NCBI GenBank assembly: GCA_900756925.1
Contig: CAAELX010000054.1
Span: 25,491 to 89,490, forward strand
Origin: an uncultured Roseburia sp.
GTDB taxonomy: Bacteria > Bacillota > Clostridia > Lachnospirales > Lachnospiraceae
Direction of reading: 5' to 3'
Length of the DNA stretch: 64,000 nucleotides
Positions within the stretch are counted from its first letter, which is position 1, and every line of letters starts with the position of its first letter. Made by a program: the position numbers and the translations under genes. The notes under the pieces were generated by a model, which was given only the letters and a program-made list of their open reading frames with translations, had not been told where the DNA came from and made no database searches. Of this stretch, positions 8,278 to 16,892 are shown in pieces.

Positions 8278-10803
8278 GTGCGGAAGAGTACGATAAAAAT
8301 AATAGTCCTGCCGGTCATTTTTATTGTGGCAGTGATCTTATTCAGTATCATGACAAATCAGACGAATGAGGATCTTACAACGGAGATGGCGAATGCCACG
8401 CTCCCGGTTGTCACGCTGTATGAAAACCAGACGGCGGTGAACGAGCTGTACGGCTATACCGGGGAGATGGATGCGGCTTATATGCGGGATACGATCACAC
8501 CGGTGGATGAGAGCAGACAGCTTCCGGTGACAATCCAGACGTATCAGACGGCGGTAGATAAGATTTCCTACGAGATCCGCAGCATGGATGCGAAGCGTCT
8601 GATCGCAAATGCGGATGTCACCTCTTATAAAGAAAAAAAGGGGACGATCGAATTAAACCTTACGATCCAGAACCTTCTGGAAAAAGATGAGGAGTATCTG
8701 CTTGTGATCGAGCTTGAGAGCGGCGATCAGACGATCCGTTACTATACGAGGATCATAGAGCCGCAGGACTGCTACGTGAAGGAGTGTGTGAAATTTGTGG
8801 AGCAGTTCCACAACACGACATTTGACCCGGATACATTAGATACGTTAAGTACCTATCTGGAACGGACGACAGGGGATAATGATACGCTGCAATATGTATC
8901 GTTAAACAATTCCTTAAGCCAGGTCGGCTGGGGCAGCTTTCAGGGCAAACAGCTGACCACCCCGGTTCCTTCCGTGAAGGAGATCACGCCGACGTATAAC
9001 GTTATTGTTTTAAACTATGTGGTGACAAGGGTTGGAGAGAATGGTGAGAGTGAATATTATAATGTAGAGGAATATTACAGGGTGCGGTATTCGAGCTCAC
9101 GCATGTATTTGCTGAACTTCGAGCGTACGATGGAGGAAATCTTCCGCGCGGAGAACGGCAGTATCACGGAAGATACGATCAATCTCGGCATCCGCTCCGG
9201 AAATGTGGAGTATCAGACGAACGAGGCGGGCAGCGTGGTCGCATTTGTGCAGGAAGGAGAACTGTGGAGCTACAATCAGGCAGAGAATACCCTTGCAAAG
9301 GTATTCAGCTTCCGCGGTTATGAAGGCATTGACGAGCGGGAAAACCACGGCGAGCATGATATCAAAATCGTGAGTATCGACGAGGCAGGCAGCATGGAGT
9401 ATATCGTCTACGGTTATATGAACCGCGGCATCCACGAGGGTTGTGTCGGAATCGCTGTGTACCATTATGACAGTCTTGCAAACTCAAATGAGGAGCAGGT
9501 ATTTATTCCGTCAGACATGTCCTTTGAAGTGATGAAGTCGGAGCTTGGCCAGCTTATGTACGCGACGGACAGCGGCGAGTTCTACATTATGGTGGATGGC
9601 GATGTCTACGGAATTGACTTAAATACCCTGGAGACGAGAGTGATTGCGGAAGGGCTGACCGATGAGGCATATGCGATCTCGGAGAGCAACCGTTATCTGG
9701 CATGGATCGACGCAGATCAGGTGTATGCGGGTACGACACTACACATCATGGATTTTGTGACAGAGAAAGTGACCGATGTCACAGAAGGTCCAGCAAAATA
9801 CGTCAGACCGCTCGGCTTTATGGAGGAAGACTTCATCTACGGTGTGGCGAACAGTGCGGATGTTCTTGTGGATGCCGCCGGAAGGACGACATTCCCGATG
9901 TATCAGGTGAAGATTATGGATACGGCGTCGGAGGAGCATGACATTTTAAAAACTTATGAAAAAGCTGGTTTCTATGTGCAGGGGATCACGATCAGTGAGG
10001 ATACCATTTACTTAAATCGCATACAGAATAACGGAACCGCCTATGTGGATGCCAACCAGGATATGATCCGCAACCGCGAGAGTGATAAGGCCAATACGGT
10101 CAGCATTACGACCGCAGTAAGTGAAGAGAAGGAGACACAGGTGCAGATCGCGTTAGCGGACAGCGGAAAGAAGAAAAGCCCGAAGATCCTGACACCGAAG
10201 GAGACTATCTTAGAGGAGAAGCGGGAAGTATCGTTAAAGAAGGAGAACGGAACGCTCCGCTATTATGTCTATGTGAAGGGAACTGTGACGAAAACGAGCG
10301 ACAGTGTTTCAGAGGCTGTGATCGCCGCAAATGAGCAGATGGGAGTCGTGATCGGAGATAATCAGCAGTACGTCTGGAAACGGTCGAGAAAGGCATCCCA
10401 GACGTCTTTAAGCGATATCACAGCGGGTGATGAGGATGCAGGAAGAGGAAGCGTCGTGCAGTGTGTGAATGCGATGCTTGGAAAAGAAGGTTTTCATATC
10501 AGTGTGGGAGCGCTTGTCGACCAGGGACAGACGCCGAAGGAAGTCCTTGTAAATACCTTAAAGGATGCGACCGTTTTAGACCTGACCGGATGTACTGTGG
10601 ATGAGGTGCTCTATTATGTCAGCAACGGAAGTCCTGTATTTGCGCTGACCGGAACGAACGATGCAGTGCTCATTGTCGGCTATGATACAGGCGGTGTGCA
10701 GCTGTATGACCCGGTACAGGGAAGTATTTCACGTAAGACGGTTGAGGAAGCGGATGAAATATTTTTTCAGGCAGGCAGTGTCTTCTTTACATATTTGAAA
10801 TAA
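8278..10803 (+). CDS. Large membrane-anchored protein with degenerate C39-like C-terminal domain
   Basis: The gene encodes 841 residues from a GTG at 8278, chosen because AGGAGG lies 6 bases upstream. The open frame reaches back to a TTG at 8248 without a ribosome site. Residues about 5-25 form an N-terminal signal anchor (IKIIVLPVIFIVAVILFSIM). Residues about 40-650 look like an extracellular beta-rich region, partly propeller-like. The C-terminal 115 residues resemble a papain-like C39 domain, with Cys near 729 (QCVNAML) and TNDAVLIVGYD near 793-803. Where active C39 enzymes have the catalytic His, this protein has Asp795, so it is probably not a protease. The function is unknown, possibly cell-wall or surface recognition. 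Confidence 0.65.
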   Translation: MRKSTIKIIVLPVIFIVAVILFSIMTNQTNEDLTTEMANATLPVVTLYENQTAVNELYGYTGEMDAAYMRDTITPVDESRQLPVTIQTYQTAVDKISYEIRSMDAKRLIANADVTSYKEKKGTIELNLTIQNLLEKDEEYLLVIELESGDQTIRYYTRIIEPQDCYVKECVKFVEQFHNTTFDPDTLDTLSTYLERTTGDNDTLQYVSLNNSLSQVGWGSFQGKQLTTPVPSVKEITPTYNVIVLNYVVTRVGENGESEYYNVEEYYRVRYSSSRMYLLNFERTMEEIFRAENGSITEDTINLGIRSGNVEYQTNEAGSVVAFVQEGELWSYNQAENTLAKVFSFRGYEGIDERENHGEHDIKIVSIDEAGSMEYIVYGYMNRGIHEGCVGIAVYHYDSLANSNEEQVFIPSDMSFEVMKSELGQLMYATDSGEFYIMVDGDVYGIDLNTLETRVIAEGLTDEAYAISESNRYLAWIDADQVYAGTTLHIMDFVTEKVTDVTEGPAKYVRPLGFMEEDFIYGVANSADVLVDAAGRTTFPMYQVKIMDTASEEHDILKTYEKAGFYVQGITISEDTIYLNRIQNNGTAYVDANQDMIRNRESDKANTVSITTAVSEEKETQVQIALADSGKKKSPKILTPKETILEEKREVSLKKENGTLRYYVYVKGTVTKTSDSVSEAVIAANEQMGVVIGDNQQYVWKRSRKASQTSLSDITAGDEDAGRGSVVQCVNAMLGKEGFHISVGALVDQGQTPKEVLVNTLKDATVLDLTGCTVDEVLYYVSNGSPVFALTGTNDAVLIVGYDTGGVQLYDPVQGSISRKTVEEADEIFFQAGSVFFTYLK

Positions 10804-10880
10804 AAAGCAGAAAAAGTGCATAAATTTTAAGGGACAACGATGCTTCCTTCGTGGAACTTTAACAGTTTTTGACGGATTGC

Positions 10881-10909
10881 TTGCAAAATCCTTTCATATA
10901 GGGTATATT
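10881..10909 (+). promoter_or_regulatory. Promoter of the HPr-like gene
   Basis: TTGCAA (10881-10886) and TATATT (10904-10909) are separated by 17 bases, about 50 bases before the start codon. Confidence 0.6.
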
Positions 10910-10958
10910 TTGAAGAGTATGAAAAAAACCGCTGTAGATTTAAGAGGAAGTGAGTGAC

Positions 10959-11213
10959 ATGAGCAGGAAAGAGATCGTAGTTTCAAATGTTTCAGAAGAA
11001 CATAATAACCCAATCGCCGAATTAGTTCAGGTGGCCTGTCGGTTTGACAGCGAGATCATTTTAGAGAGTGAGAATCGCAGAATCAATGCCAAGAGCATTA
11101 TGGGAATTATGGCATTCAATCCTTCTAAGGGAATGACAGTTAATATCGAGGCTAACGGAAGAGATGAAGAAGAAGCATTAGATGCAATGGAAAAGTTTTT
11201 AGTGTGTGAGTAG
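10959..11213 (+). CDS. HPr-like phosphocarrier protein with altered active-site motif
   Basis: The 84-residue protein has the HPr fold pattern. His15 and Ser46 (INAKSIMGIMAF) fall at exactly the canonical positions. In HPr, His15 carries phosphate from enzyme I, and Ser46 is the target of HPr kinase for catabolite control through CcpA. The usual active-site sequence HARP is HNNP here, so Arg17 is replaced by Asn. The residue that stabilises phosphohistidine is therefore missing, and PTS transfer may be weak or absent. A regulatory, Crh-like role is possible. I chose the ATG at 10959 over the GTG at 10950, which has the ribosome site only 2 bases away. The DUF6465-like gene follows 27 bases downstream. 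Confidence 0.8.
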   Translation: MSRKEIVVSNVSEEHNNPIAELVQVACRFDSEIILESENRRINAKSIMGIMAFNPSKGMTVNIEANGRDEEEALDAMEKFLVCE

Positions 11214-11240
11214 GGAAGATCTGTCAGAAGGAGGATCGTT

Positions 11241-11681
11241 ATGAGAAAGAAAACAACAACAGCAAAGAGTGCAGTAAGAGCCGCTGCAGCAGAGGCAAAA
11301 GCGGTAGAGGCAAAGGCAGCTGAAGCAGCACTGGTGGAAGAGAAGCCAGCTGAAGTGAAAGAAGAAGTAAAAGCTCCTGTAGAAGAGGAAGCAGCAAAAG
11401 AGCCTGCAAAGAAAGCAGCAAAACCGGCTGCAAAGAAGCCAGCAACCAAAGCAGCACCAGCAAAGAAAGAAAAAGAAGAAGTAAAACCGGAAGTATATAT
11501 CCAGTTCCAGGGACAGGAAGCAGTTGTAGAAGAAGTGATCGAGAAGGCTAAGAAACAGTTCGTAGACGAAGGTCACAGAATGTCTACCATTAAGACTATC
11601 CAGGTATATCTGAAACCGGAAGAATACGCAGCATACTACGTGATCAACCAGAAACATGCCGGAAGAGTAGATTTGTTCTAA
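11241..11681 (+). CDS. Lys/Ala/Glu-rich protein with DUF6465-like C-terminal domain
   Basis: Of 146 residues, the first 85 are a low-complexity Ala-Lys-Glu-Pro stretch (AAKPAAKKPATKAAPAKK) like histone H1-type tails. Residues about 88-146 (PEVYIQFQGQEAVVEEVIEK, then MSTIKTIQVYLKPEEYAAYY) form a compact alpha/beta domain. From memory it matches DUF6465, found mainly in Lachnospiraceae. The tail suggests nucleic acid binding, but the function is not known to me. The ribosome site AGAAGGAGG precedes the ATG. It probably shares a transcript with the HPr-like gene. Confidence 0.7.
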   Translation: MRKKTTTAKSAVRAAAAEAKAVEAKAAEAALVEEKPAEVKEEVKAPVEEEAAKEPAKKAAKPAAKKPATKAAPAKKEKEEVKPEVYIQFQGQEAVVEEVIEKAKKQFVDEGHRMSTIKTIQVYLKPEEYAAYYVINQKHAGRVDLF

Positions 11682-11708
11682 AGCGCATATAGATATATAG
11701 GAAGATAG

Positions 11709-11755
11709 GAGAAGCCAGAAGCTTAAGGAATGTTAAGCTTCTGGCTTCTCTTTAT
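11709..11755 (+). terminator. Strong terminator after the DUF6465-like gene
   Basis: AGAAGCCAGAAGCTTAA pairs perfectly with TTAAGCTTCTGGCTTCT across GGAATG and is followed by CTTTATTT. Confidence 0.9.
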
Positions 11756-11775
11756 TTGTACAAGATACAAGTATG

Positions 11776-11810
11776 AAAAATGCCCCGGATTGAAGTCCGG
11801 GGCGTTTTTA
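11776..11810. terminator. Bidirectional terminator, mainly for prs
   Basis: GCCCCGGA pairs with TCCGGGGC. T-runs follow on both strands (GTTTTT on plus, ATTTTTC on minus), and the converging prs gene ends 13 bases away. Confidence 0.85.
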
Positions 11811-11822
11811 ACGTATCTTCTA

Positions 11823-13001
11823 TTATTTATGCTCTTCTCTGTACTTAGAAACCAGTCTCTGGATTCTGTCATAAGGATTGAGCAGATCACTGATGGAGGA
11901 GTCATGGTTTAACGTATCGATGATGTATGCGATGTACTTGCTCATATCACAGTTGATATAATATGGCTTGGAGAGAAGCTCCGGTGTCTGGTAGGTTAAG
12001 TTTGTGGTAACGACTTTGTAGATTGTTCCGTCTGCAACTGCCTTGTCGAAACGGTCGAGACCGTTTGTGAACAGGCCGAAGGTAGAGACAACAAAGATAC
12101 GGTTTGCTTTTCTCTTCTTAAGCTCTGTGGCAACGTCGATCATACTCTCACCGGAGGAAATCATATCGTCGATGATGATGACATCTTTGCCCTCTACAGA
12201 GGAACCTAAGAATTCATGGGCAACGATCGGGTTACGTCCGTCTACGATCTGACTATAGTCACGACGTTTATAGAACATACCCATATCCACACCGAGCACG
12301 TTTGCAAGGTAAACGGCACGGTTCGTACCACCTTCATCCGGAGAGATGATCATTAAGTGGTCGTTGTCAAGCTTTAAGTCATCACAGTTTCTTAAGATAC
12401 CTTTGATGAACTGGTAAGCAGGCTGAACGGTCTCGAACCCTTTGAGCGGGATAGCGTTCTGGACACGAGGGTCATGGGCATCGAATGTGATGATATTGTC
12501 AACGCCCATAGAAGTCAGCTCCTGCAGGGCAAGTGCACAGTCTAAGGACTCACGTGCGGTACGCTTATGCTGACGGCTCTCGTATAAGAACGGGATAATG
12601 GCTGTGATACGTTTTGCTTTACCACCGGCAGCGGCAATAATACGTTTCAGGTCAGCGTAGTGGTCATCCGGGGACATATGGTTCTGGTGACCGGAAACAG
12701 AGTAGGTGATGCTGTAGTTGGTAACGTCGACAAGCAGATATAAGTCGTATCCACGGACAGACTCTTTGATGATACCTTTTGCCTCACCTGATCCGAAACG
12801 CGGAACAGCAGTAGGGATAATGTAAGAGTCACGGTGATAGCCCTTGAATGCAACGTCATTTAAGTGCTGGTGCTGTCTTTTCTCTCTCCAGCCGACTAAG
12901 TACTCGTCGACTTTGGCACCTAATTCTTCGCAGCTCTTTAAGGGGATTAAGCCTAAGGCACCGTCTGGCATGGTTTCTAAGATTCTTTCATCGTTTGGCA
13001 T
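11823..13001 (-). CDS. prs: Ribose-phosphate pyrophosphokinase (long form)
   Basis: The enzyme makes PRPP from ribose 5-phosphate and ATP for nucleotide, His and Trp synthesis. At 392 residues it is about 75 longer than typical Prs. The extra part is an N-terminal extension and an insertion before the conserved core. Core motifs are visible: FLYESRQHKR, TFDAHDPRVQNAIP, SPDEGGTNRA and the PRPP loop DVIIIDDMISSGES. The loop reads SSGES rather than the usual DTGGT/DTAGT. The start follows GGAGGAAAATC. It is the last gene of a minus-strand series with dnaC and dnaD. B. subtilis also has prs in its origin region beside glmU and spoVG, which lie 6-10 kb away here. Confidence 0.9.
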   Translation of the reverse strand: MPNDERILETMPDGALGLIPLKSCEELGAKVDEYLVGWREKRQHQHLNDVAFKGYHRDSYIIPTAVPRFGSGEAKGIIKESVRGYDLYLLVDVTNYSITYSVSGHQNHMSPDDHYADLKRIIAAAGGKAKRITAIIPFLYESRQHKRTARESLDCALALQELTSMGVDNIITFDAHDPRVQNAIPLKGFETVQPAYQFIKGILRNCDDLKLDNDHLMIISPDEGGTNRAVYLANVLGVDMGMFYKRRDYSQIVDGRNPIVAHEFLGSSVEGKDVIIIDDMISSGESMIDVATELKKRKANRIFVVSTFGLFTNGLDRFDKAVADGTIYKVVTTNLTYQTPELLSKPYYINCDMSKYIAYIIDTLNHDSSISDLLNPYDRIQRLVSKYREEHK

Positions 13002-13078
13002 GAGTGATTTTCCTCCATAAAATAGATAAACATTAAAATTTATTTCAGTAGATGTAACATAAGGGGATATGGAAACAT

Positions 13079-14059
13079 CTAGTGAATACGTTTTTTCAGG
13101 CGGATGTCGTCTCCGAAAAGCTTTAAGGCATCATAATGGTTCATGATGCGGGAGAACACACGCTCTGAGTAGATATCCATAATCTGACTGAGGTTCAGGT
13201 TCGTGGATATGATCGTGGACTTCTTGCGAAGAATCCGTTCATTGATGCACAGGAAAAACTGTGAGTTTGTGAAAGAATTGGCAAGCTCAGTTCCAAGATC
13301 GTCAATGATTAAAAGATCACAGTTGAAAATATTCTGGTGTGCTGCGATCGCATCGGCATCTTTTTCAAAGACACCCTTGCTTAATATATCAAATAATTGG
13401 AATGCCGTAAAGTAAATTACGGAATGTCCTGCATCTAATAATTCTTTTGCGATACAGTTCGAGAGAAAAGTTTTTCCGATGCCGGTATCCCCGTAGAAGA
13501 GGAGGTTGGAAAAACTGTCATCAAACTCGTCGATAAAACGGTGGCACCTTGCGACAACTGCCCTTGCAGTGGCAAGTGATGTGAGTCCTGTCGTAGGATT
13601 GACGATGTCATCGGAGTAATAGTCGAACGATAATGCGTCAAAGTTCTCCGCCTTTAAAATATCCTGGATGTTGGACTGGGCATAGATCAGGTTGATCGCT
13701 TGCTGGGTGAAACAGTGGCATGGTCTGCCGCCGACATACCCGGTGTCCTTACAGTCCGGACATTCATAGACCGGATCGAAATAATCTTCCGGAAGATGAA
13801 GCTCTTTTAACAGAAGCTTTTTTTCCTCGCAAAGCTCCTTCAAGTGTTTCTTTAACTCCAAAAGGGCACCCTCATCGCCGTCTAAGAGACGTCTTGCAGA
13901 GGAGACGGAGGCAGAGGCAATTTCCGCTTCAATCTCACGGAGCCTCGGAGCGCGCGTGTAGGCGTCCTGTATGCGTGCTTCGGCATCGTGCTTTGCTTTC
14001 AACTGTTTTGCATCATAAGAACGAAAGATTTCGTCATACTGGGAATTACTTAAAGCCAT
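13079..14059 (-). CDS. DnaC/DnaI-type helicase loader ATPase
   Basis: The 326-residue AAA+ protein should load the replicative helicase onto DNA. The N-terminal 90 residues are helical. Cysteines at about 100, 103, 114 and 116 (CPDCKDTG, then CHC) look like a zinc-binding module as in DnaI. Walker A GDTGIGKT lies at about 190-197 and Walker B LLIIDDLGTE follows. ILRKKSTIISTNLN and the arginine-finger region sit near the end. The ATG is preceded by AGGAGA. It lies 29 bases downstream of the DnaD-type gene, so both primosome proteins are made from one transcript. Confidence 0.88.
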   Translation of the reverse strand: MALSNSQYDEIFRSYDAKQLKAKHDAEARIQDAYTRAPRLREIEAEIASASVSSARRLLDGDEGALLELKKHLKELCEEKKLLLKELHLPEDYFDPVYECPDCKDTGYVGGRPCHCFTQQAINLIYAQSNIQDILKAENFDALSFDYYSDDIVNPTTGLTSLATARAVVARCHRFIDEFDDSFSNLLFYGDTGIGKTFLSNCIAKELLDAGHSVIYFTAFQLFDILSKGVFEKDADAIAAHQNIFNCDLLIIDDLGTELANSFTNSQFFLCINERILRKKSTIISTNLNLSQIMDIYSERVFSRIMNHYDALKLFGDDIRLKKRIH

Positions 14060-14088
14060 ATCAGGTCTCCTGGTTGGTAAATGTTATG

Positions 14089-15162
14089 TCACTGTGCAGA
14101 GTTAGCAAGCAGCATCTTTTCGAGATGGTCGTAATCATAGGAACGCTGCTCGAAGTTGTTAAACTTATTCTTAGAAGGCTGTGGGGCTGATGCGGCTGCA
14201 TGGGCAGCGGTCTGTCTCTTCTTCTGGTGTGCCTCATCGAGCCTTACGATGTCTGCTAAAGTAGTGACACCGTGCTTCTTCCAGCTTGCAAGAATCGAAT
14301 CAATATATTCAAACTTCGGCTGGTGGATGGACTGGATCGTCCGCTCACAGGCAGCTGTGATAACTTCCATGGAAAAACCGTATTCTGAACGCCAGCGGTC
14401 AATGTAAGCGGTCTCGGAAGGGACGAGGTTTCGTCCTGTGATACCGAGTGCCTTCATGACGGCAAAGTAGACCTGGCTGTGGATGTTAGCAAGCTGTTTT
14501 GCCTCCTCCGCGTTCGATACGTGGCTGTCCGCCCATGCAAGGGCAACTTTTTCTATGTAACGGATGCTCGTATGTCCTTTGCTGACACAGTACTCAATTA
14601 GATATTCGATCAAGTCTGCAGAGAAACCGAGCCCGTCATACCAGTAGAGGATACTGTTGATATCGGTAGCTGTTAAGGTGCGTCCTAAGTAGCGCTCTGC
14701 GATAAACAGAAGCTCTTTGATGCATTCCTGGCTGCGGAACTGCCTGATATCCTCGGCGGTGTAAGTCCTGCCTGCCAGCGGTTCCTTTTCCTGTGTCACA
14801 GGCGTAGTGCGCTCTGCGGCAGATACCTGAGCGGCGGAAACTGTTTCCGTCTGCTTCTTTCTGCTTCTGGCATCCAGAAAACAGACCCCGGTGAGGTTCT
14901 CTTCACCGTCATACTCGAGACGGAGCAGTTGCATCCGCTCCCAGTAGCTTAGGGCACGTCGGATATCCTTTTCCGTGTGTTCGAACTTATCTGCCATGGC
15001 AGAGATGGAGAATGCCGCATCGGTAGATTCAAGCTGCCGTAACAGATAGAGATATATTTTCACAAACTCTCCATTGGCATCGGACATATATTCGTCGATG
15101 AAAATGTTCGATACGCTTGTGGCAGAGGTATGACTGTCACTATGAAGTGTGATAGTTGCCAT
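14089..15162 (-). CDS. DnaD-type replication initiation protein
   Basis: The 357-residue protein joins a winged-helix N-terminus (residues about 10-95) to a DnaD/DnaB C-terminal helical domain (residues about 140-310, with YWYDGLGFSADLIEYLIEYC). DnaD proteins bridge DnaA or origin DNA and the helicase loader. The ATG at 15162 is chosen because AGGAAG lies 9 bases upstream. The longer open frame to 15270 lacks a ribosome site and runs toward the DnaA-box region. The gene is directly followed by the DnaC/DnaI-type loader. Its upstream region contains five perfect DnaA boxes, suggesting regulation by DnaA. Confidence 0.88.
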   Translation of the reverse strand: MATITLHSDSHTSATSVSNIFIDEYMSDANGEFVKIYLYLLRQLESTDAAFSISAMADKFEHTEKDIRRALSYWERMQLLRLEYDGEENLTGVCFLDARSRKKQTETVSAAQVSAAERTTPVTQEKEPLAGRTYTAEDIRQFRSQECIKELLFIAERYLGRTLTATDINSILYWYDGLGFSADLIEYLIEYCVSKGHTSIRYIEKVALAWADSHVSNAEEAKQLANIHSQVYFAVMKALGITGRNLVPSETAYIDRWRSEYGFSMEVITAACERTIQSIHQPKFEYIDSILASWKKHGVTTLADIVRLDEAHQKKRQTAAHAAASAPQPSKNKFNNFEQRSYDYDHLEKMLLANSAQ

Positions 15163-15388
15163 AATTGTACTTCCTTTCCTGTCAGTATGACCGCGTGATT
15201 GGCAAACGATACTGATCCGCCACAAATTATAGCACAGCAGACCGGAAAAGAGAAGTGCAATTTCACCCACAAACCGCGTAAAATCAAGGCTTCCTCAAAA
15301 TTGTGGATAATGTGGATAAAATGGGGGAAAAAGATTTGATTTTCACAGAAAACTTCCGGAAACCGCTAAAATGGGGCATTAGAGCAAA

Positions 15389-15421
15389 GTTTACATAAAA
15401 TGTGGATAACTTTATGTAAAC
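15389..15421. repeat. 11-11-11 inverted repeat around a DnaA box
   Basis: GTTTACATAAA (15389-15399) and TTTATGTAAAC (15411-15421) are perfect inverted copies. The 11-base spacer consists of the DnaA box TGTGGATAA with one base on each side. Confidence 0.85.
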
Positions 15422-15470
15422 AAAAAAATCCACATTCAATCGTTGAAGTTTTCCCCAATTGAATGTGGAT
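15421..15470 (-). terminator. Terminator of murC overlapping DnaA boxes
   Basis: On the minus strand a perfect 13-base stem (ATCCACATTCAAT with ATTGAATGTGGAT, 17-base loop) is followed by seven T. The stem includes part of the DnaA box at 15464-15472, so the element may do two jobs. Confidence 0.65.
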
Positions 15471-15482
15471 AATGTGGATAAC

Positions 15483-16862
15483 TTATCTGCCAAGCAGGTT
15501 TTCGCCAACATTTACAATGTCTCCGGCTCCCATAGTTATCAACAAATCACCGTTTATACAGTTTTCCAGTAAATATTTCTCGATTTCGGTAAAAGATGGG
15601 AAATAGTGGCACTCGGTGCCTTTTTTCTTTAACTTTGCCTCAATATCCCTTGAACTGATGCCGTAAGTGTTCTTCTCGCGGGCTGCGTAGATGTCTGCTA
15701 AGACAACAACATCTGCCATGGAAAGGACGTCTGCAAAATCGTCTAAGAACGCTTTGGTTCTTGAGTAGGTATGTGGCTGGAATACGAGTACGAGACGTTT
15801 GTGCGGGTATTTTAACGCGGCGGTTAAAGTGGCACGGATTTCAGTCGGATGATGTGCGTAATCGTCGATCACAGTGACACCGTCCACTTCTCCTTTGTAC
15901 TGGAACCGTCTGTCTGCACCGCCGAATGCTGTGATACCGGCGGCGATATCCTTCTCATCGAGCTTTAAGTCGAGGGAGAGCGCAATGGCAGCGAGTGCGT
16001 TGGACACGTTGTGGAGTCCAGGCACATGTAAAGCTATGTCCATAACTTTCCTGCCGTGGTACATAGCAGTGAAGGAAGCACATGCCTTCTCATCGAAAGT
16101 GATCTGCTCCGGGTAGAAGTCACAGGCATCGCTCATGCCGTAGGTGATGACCTGGGCTGGAAGTCCTTCCACGATCGACTGATAGTTCTCTATCTCGCCG
16201 TTGATAATAATCGCTCCATCCTCTTTCGTGTTGGATGCGAACTGGCGGAAGGAGTGGCGGATGTCATCAAGATCCTTAAAGAAATCGAGATGTTCCGCTT
16301 CTATGTTTAAAATAATGCTGTATTTCGGACGGAAATTTAAAAAACTGTTCGTGTACTCACATGCTTCTGAAATAAAAACGTCAGACTTGCCGACACGCAG
16401 GTTCCCACCGATCGCCTTTAAGATGCCACCGACGGTGATGGTCGGATCTTTCTTCGCCTGTAACAGAATCTGGGAAATCATGGAAGTTGTGGTCGTCTTT
16501 CCGTGCGTTCCGGCAACGGCGATGGAGTTCTGATAATTGTCCATGATCTGTCCTAACAGCTCGGCACGGGTGAGCATCGGGATGCCTTTTTCCCTTGCGG
16601 TGATAAATTCGGTGTTATCTTCGCGGATTGCAGCAGTGTAGACGACAAGGTCGATGCCGTTTGTAATATTTTCCGGCTTCTGACCGTAGAACACCTGAAT
16701 GCCCATATGCTCTAAGTGTCTGGTCAGGTCAGATTCCTTCGAGTCGGATCCGGAGACTGTAAAATGCTCCTCATGCAGAATTTCTGCGAGACCACTCATG
16801 CTGATGCCGCCGATTCCCATGAAATGGATGTGGATAGGTTTGTTAAAATCAATTTTATACAT
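15483..16862 (-). CDS. murC: UDP-N-acetylmuramate-L-alanine ligase
   Basis: MurC adds L-Ala to UDP-MurNAc in the cytoplasm, the first peptide step of peptidoglycan synthesis. The 459-residue protein has the N-terminal Rossmann motif GIGGISMSGLAEIL, the ATP loop AVAGTHGKTTTTSM, SEACEYTNSFLNF, and the C-terminal motifs DDYAHHPTEI and VFQPHTYSRT. The ATG at 16862 is chosen because GGCAGGT lies upstream and MYKIDFNKPIHIHFMG begins the domain. The longer open frame to 16895 starts inside a hairpin and has no ribosome site. Confidence 0.95.
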   Translation of the reverse strand: MYKIDFNKPIHIHFMGIGGISMSGLAEILHEEHFTVSGSDSKESDLTRHLEHMGIQVFYGQKPENITNGIDLVVYTAAIREDNTEFITAREKGIPMLTRAELLGQIMDNYQNSIAVAGTHGKTTTTSMISQILLQAKKDPTITVGGILKAIGGNLRVGKSDVFISEACEYTNSFLNFRPKYSIILNIEAEHLDFFKDLDDIRHSFRQFASNTKEDGAIIINGEIENYQSIVEGLPAQVITYGMSDACDFYPEQITFDEKACASFTAMYHGRKVMDIALHVPGLHNVSNALAAIALSLDLKLDEKDIAAGITAFGGADRRFQYKGEVDGVTVIDDYAHHPTEIRATLTAALKYPHKRLVLVFQPHTYSRTKAFLDDFADVLSMADVVVLADIYAAREKNTYGISSRDIEAKLKKKGTECHYFPSFTEIEKYLLENCINGDLLITMGAGDIVNVGENLLGR

Positions 16863-16892
16863 GATAAGTACCTGCCTTGTTTTTTCTTGATT

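Larger units (their letters stand above)
15302..15481. promoter_or_regulatory. DnaA-box cluster between murC and dnaD
   Basis: Five exact copies of TGTGGATAA (the complement of the DnaA box TTATCCACA) lie at 15302-15310, 15311-15319, 15401-15409, 15464-15472 and 15473-15481. Two pairs are head-to-tail with no spacer. The single box at 15401 is centred in an inverted repeat. All boxes point the same way. The region covers nearly all of the 320-base gap between murC and dnaD and is the likely leader of the dnaD-dnaC operon. Either DnaA autoregulation of primosome genes or an accessory DnaA-binding locus is possible. No dnaA or dnaN gene is in the window, so I do not call it oriC. Confidence 0.75.

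Noticed and set aside
11199..11657. Leu/Cys/Phe-rich minus-strand frames opposite the Lys/Ala-rich gene
   Set aside because: They are the mirror of a low-complexity Ala/Lys/Glu coding sequence and have no ribosome site.
15163..15482. Calling the DnaA-box cluster the chromosomal origin oriC
   Set aside because: There is no dnaA-dnaN pair and no clear AT-rich unwinding zone beside the boxes, so only a DnaA-binding region can be supported.
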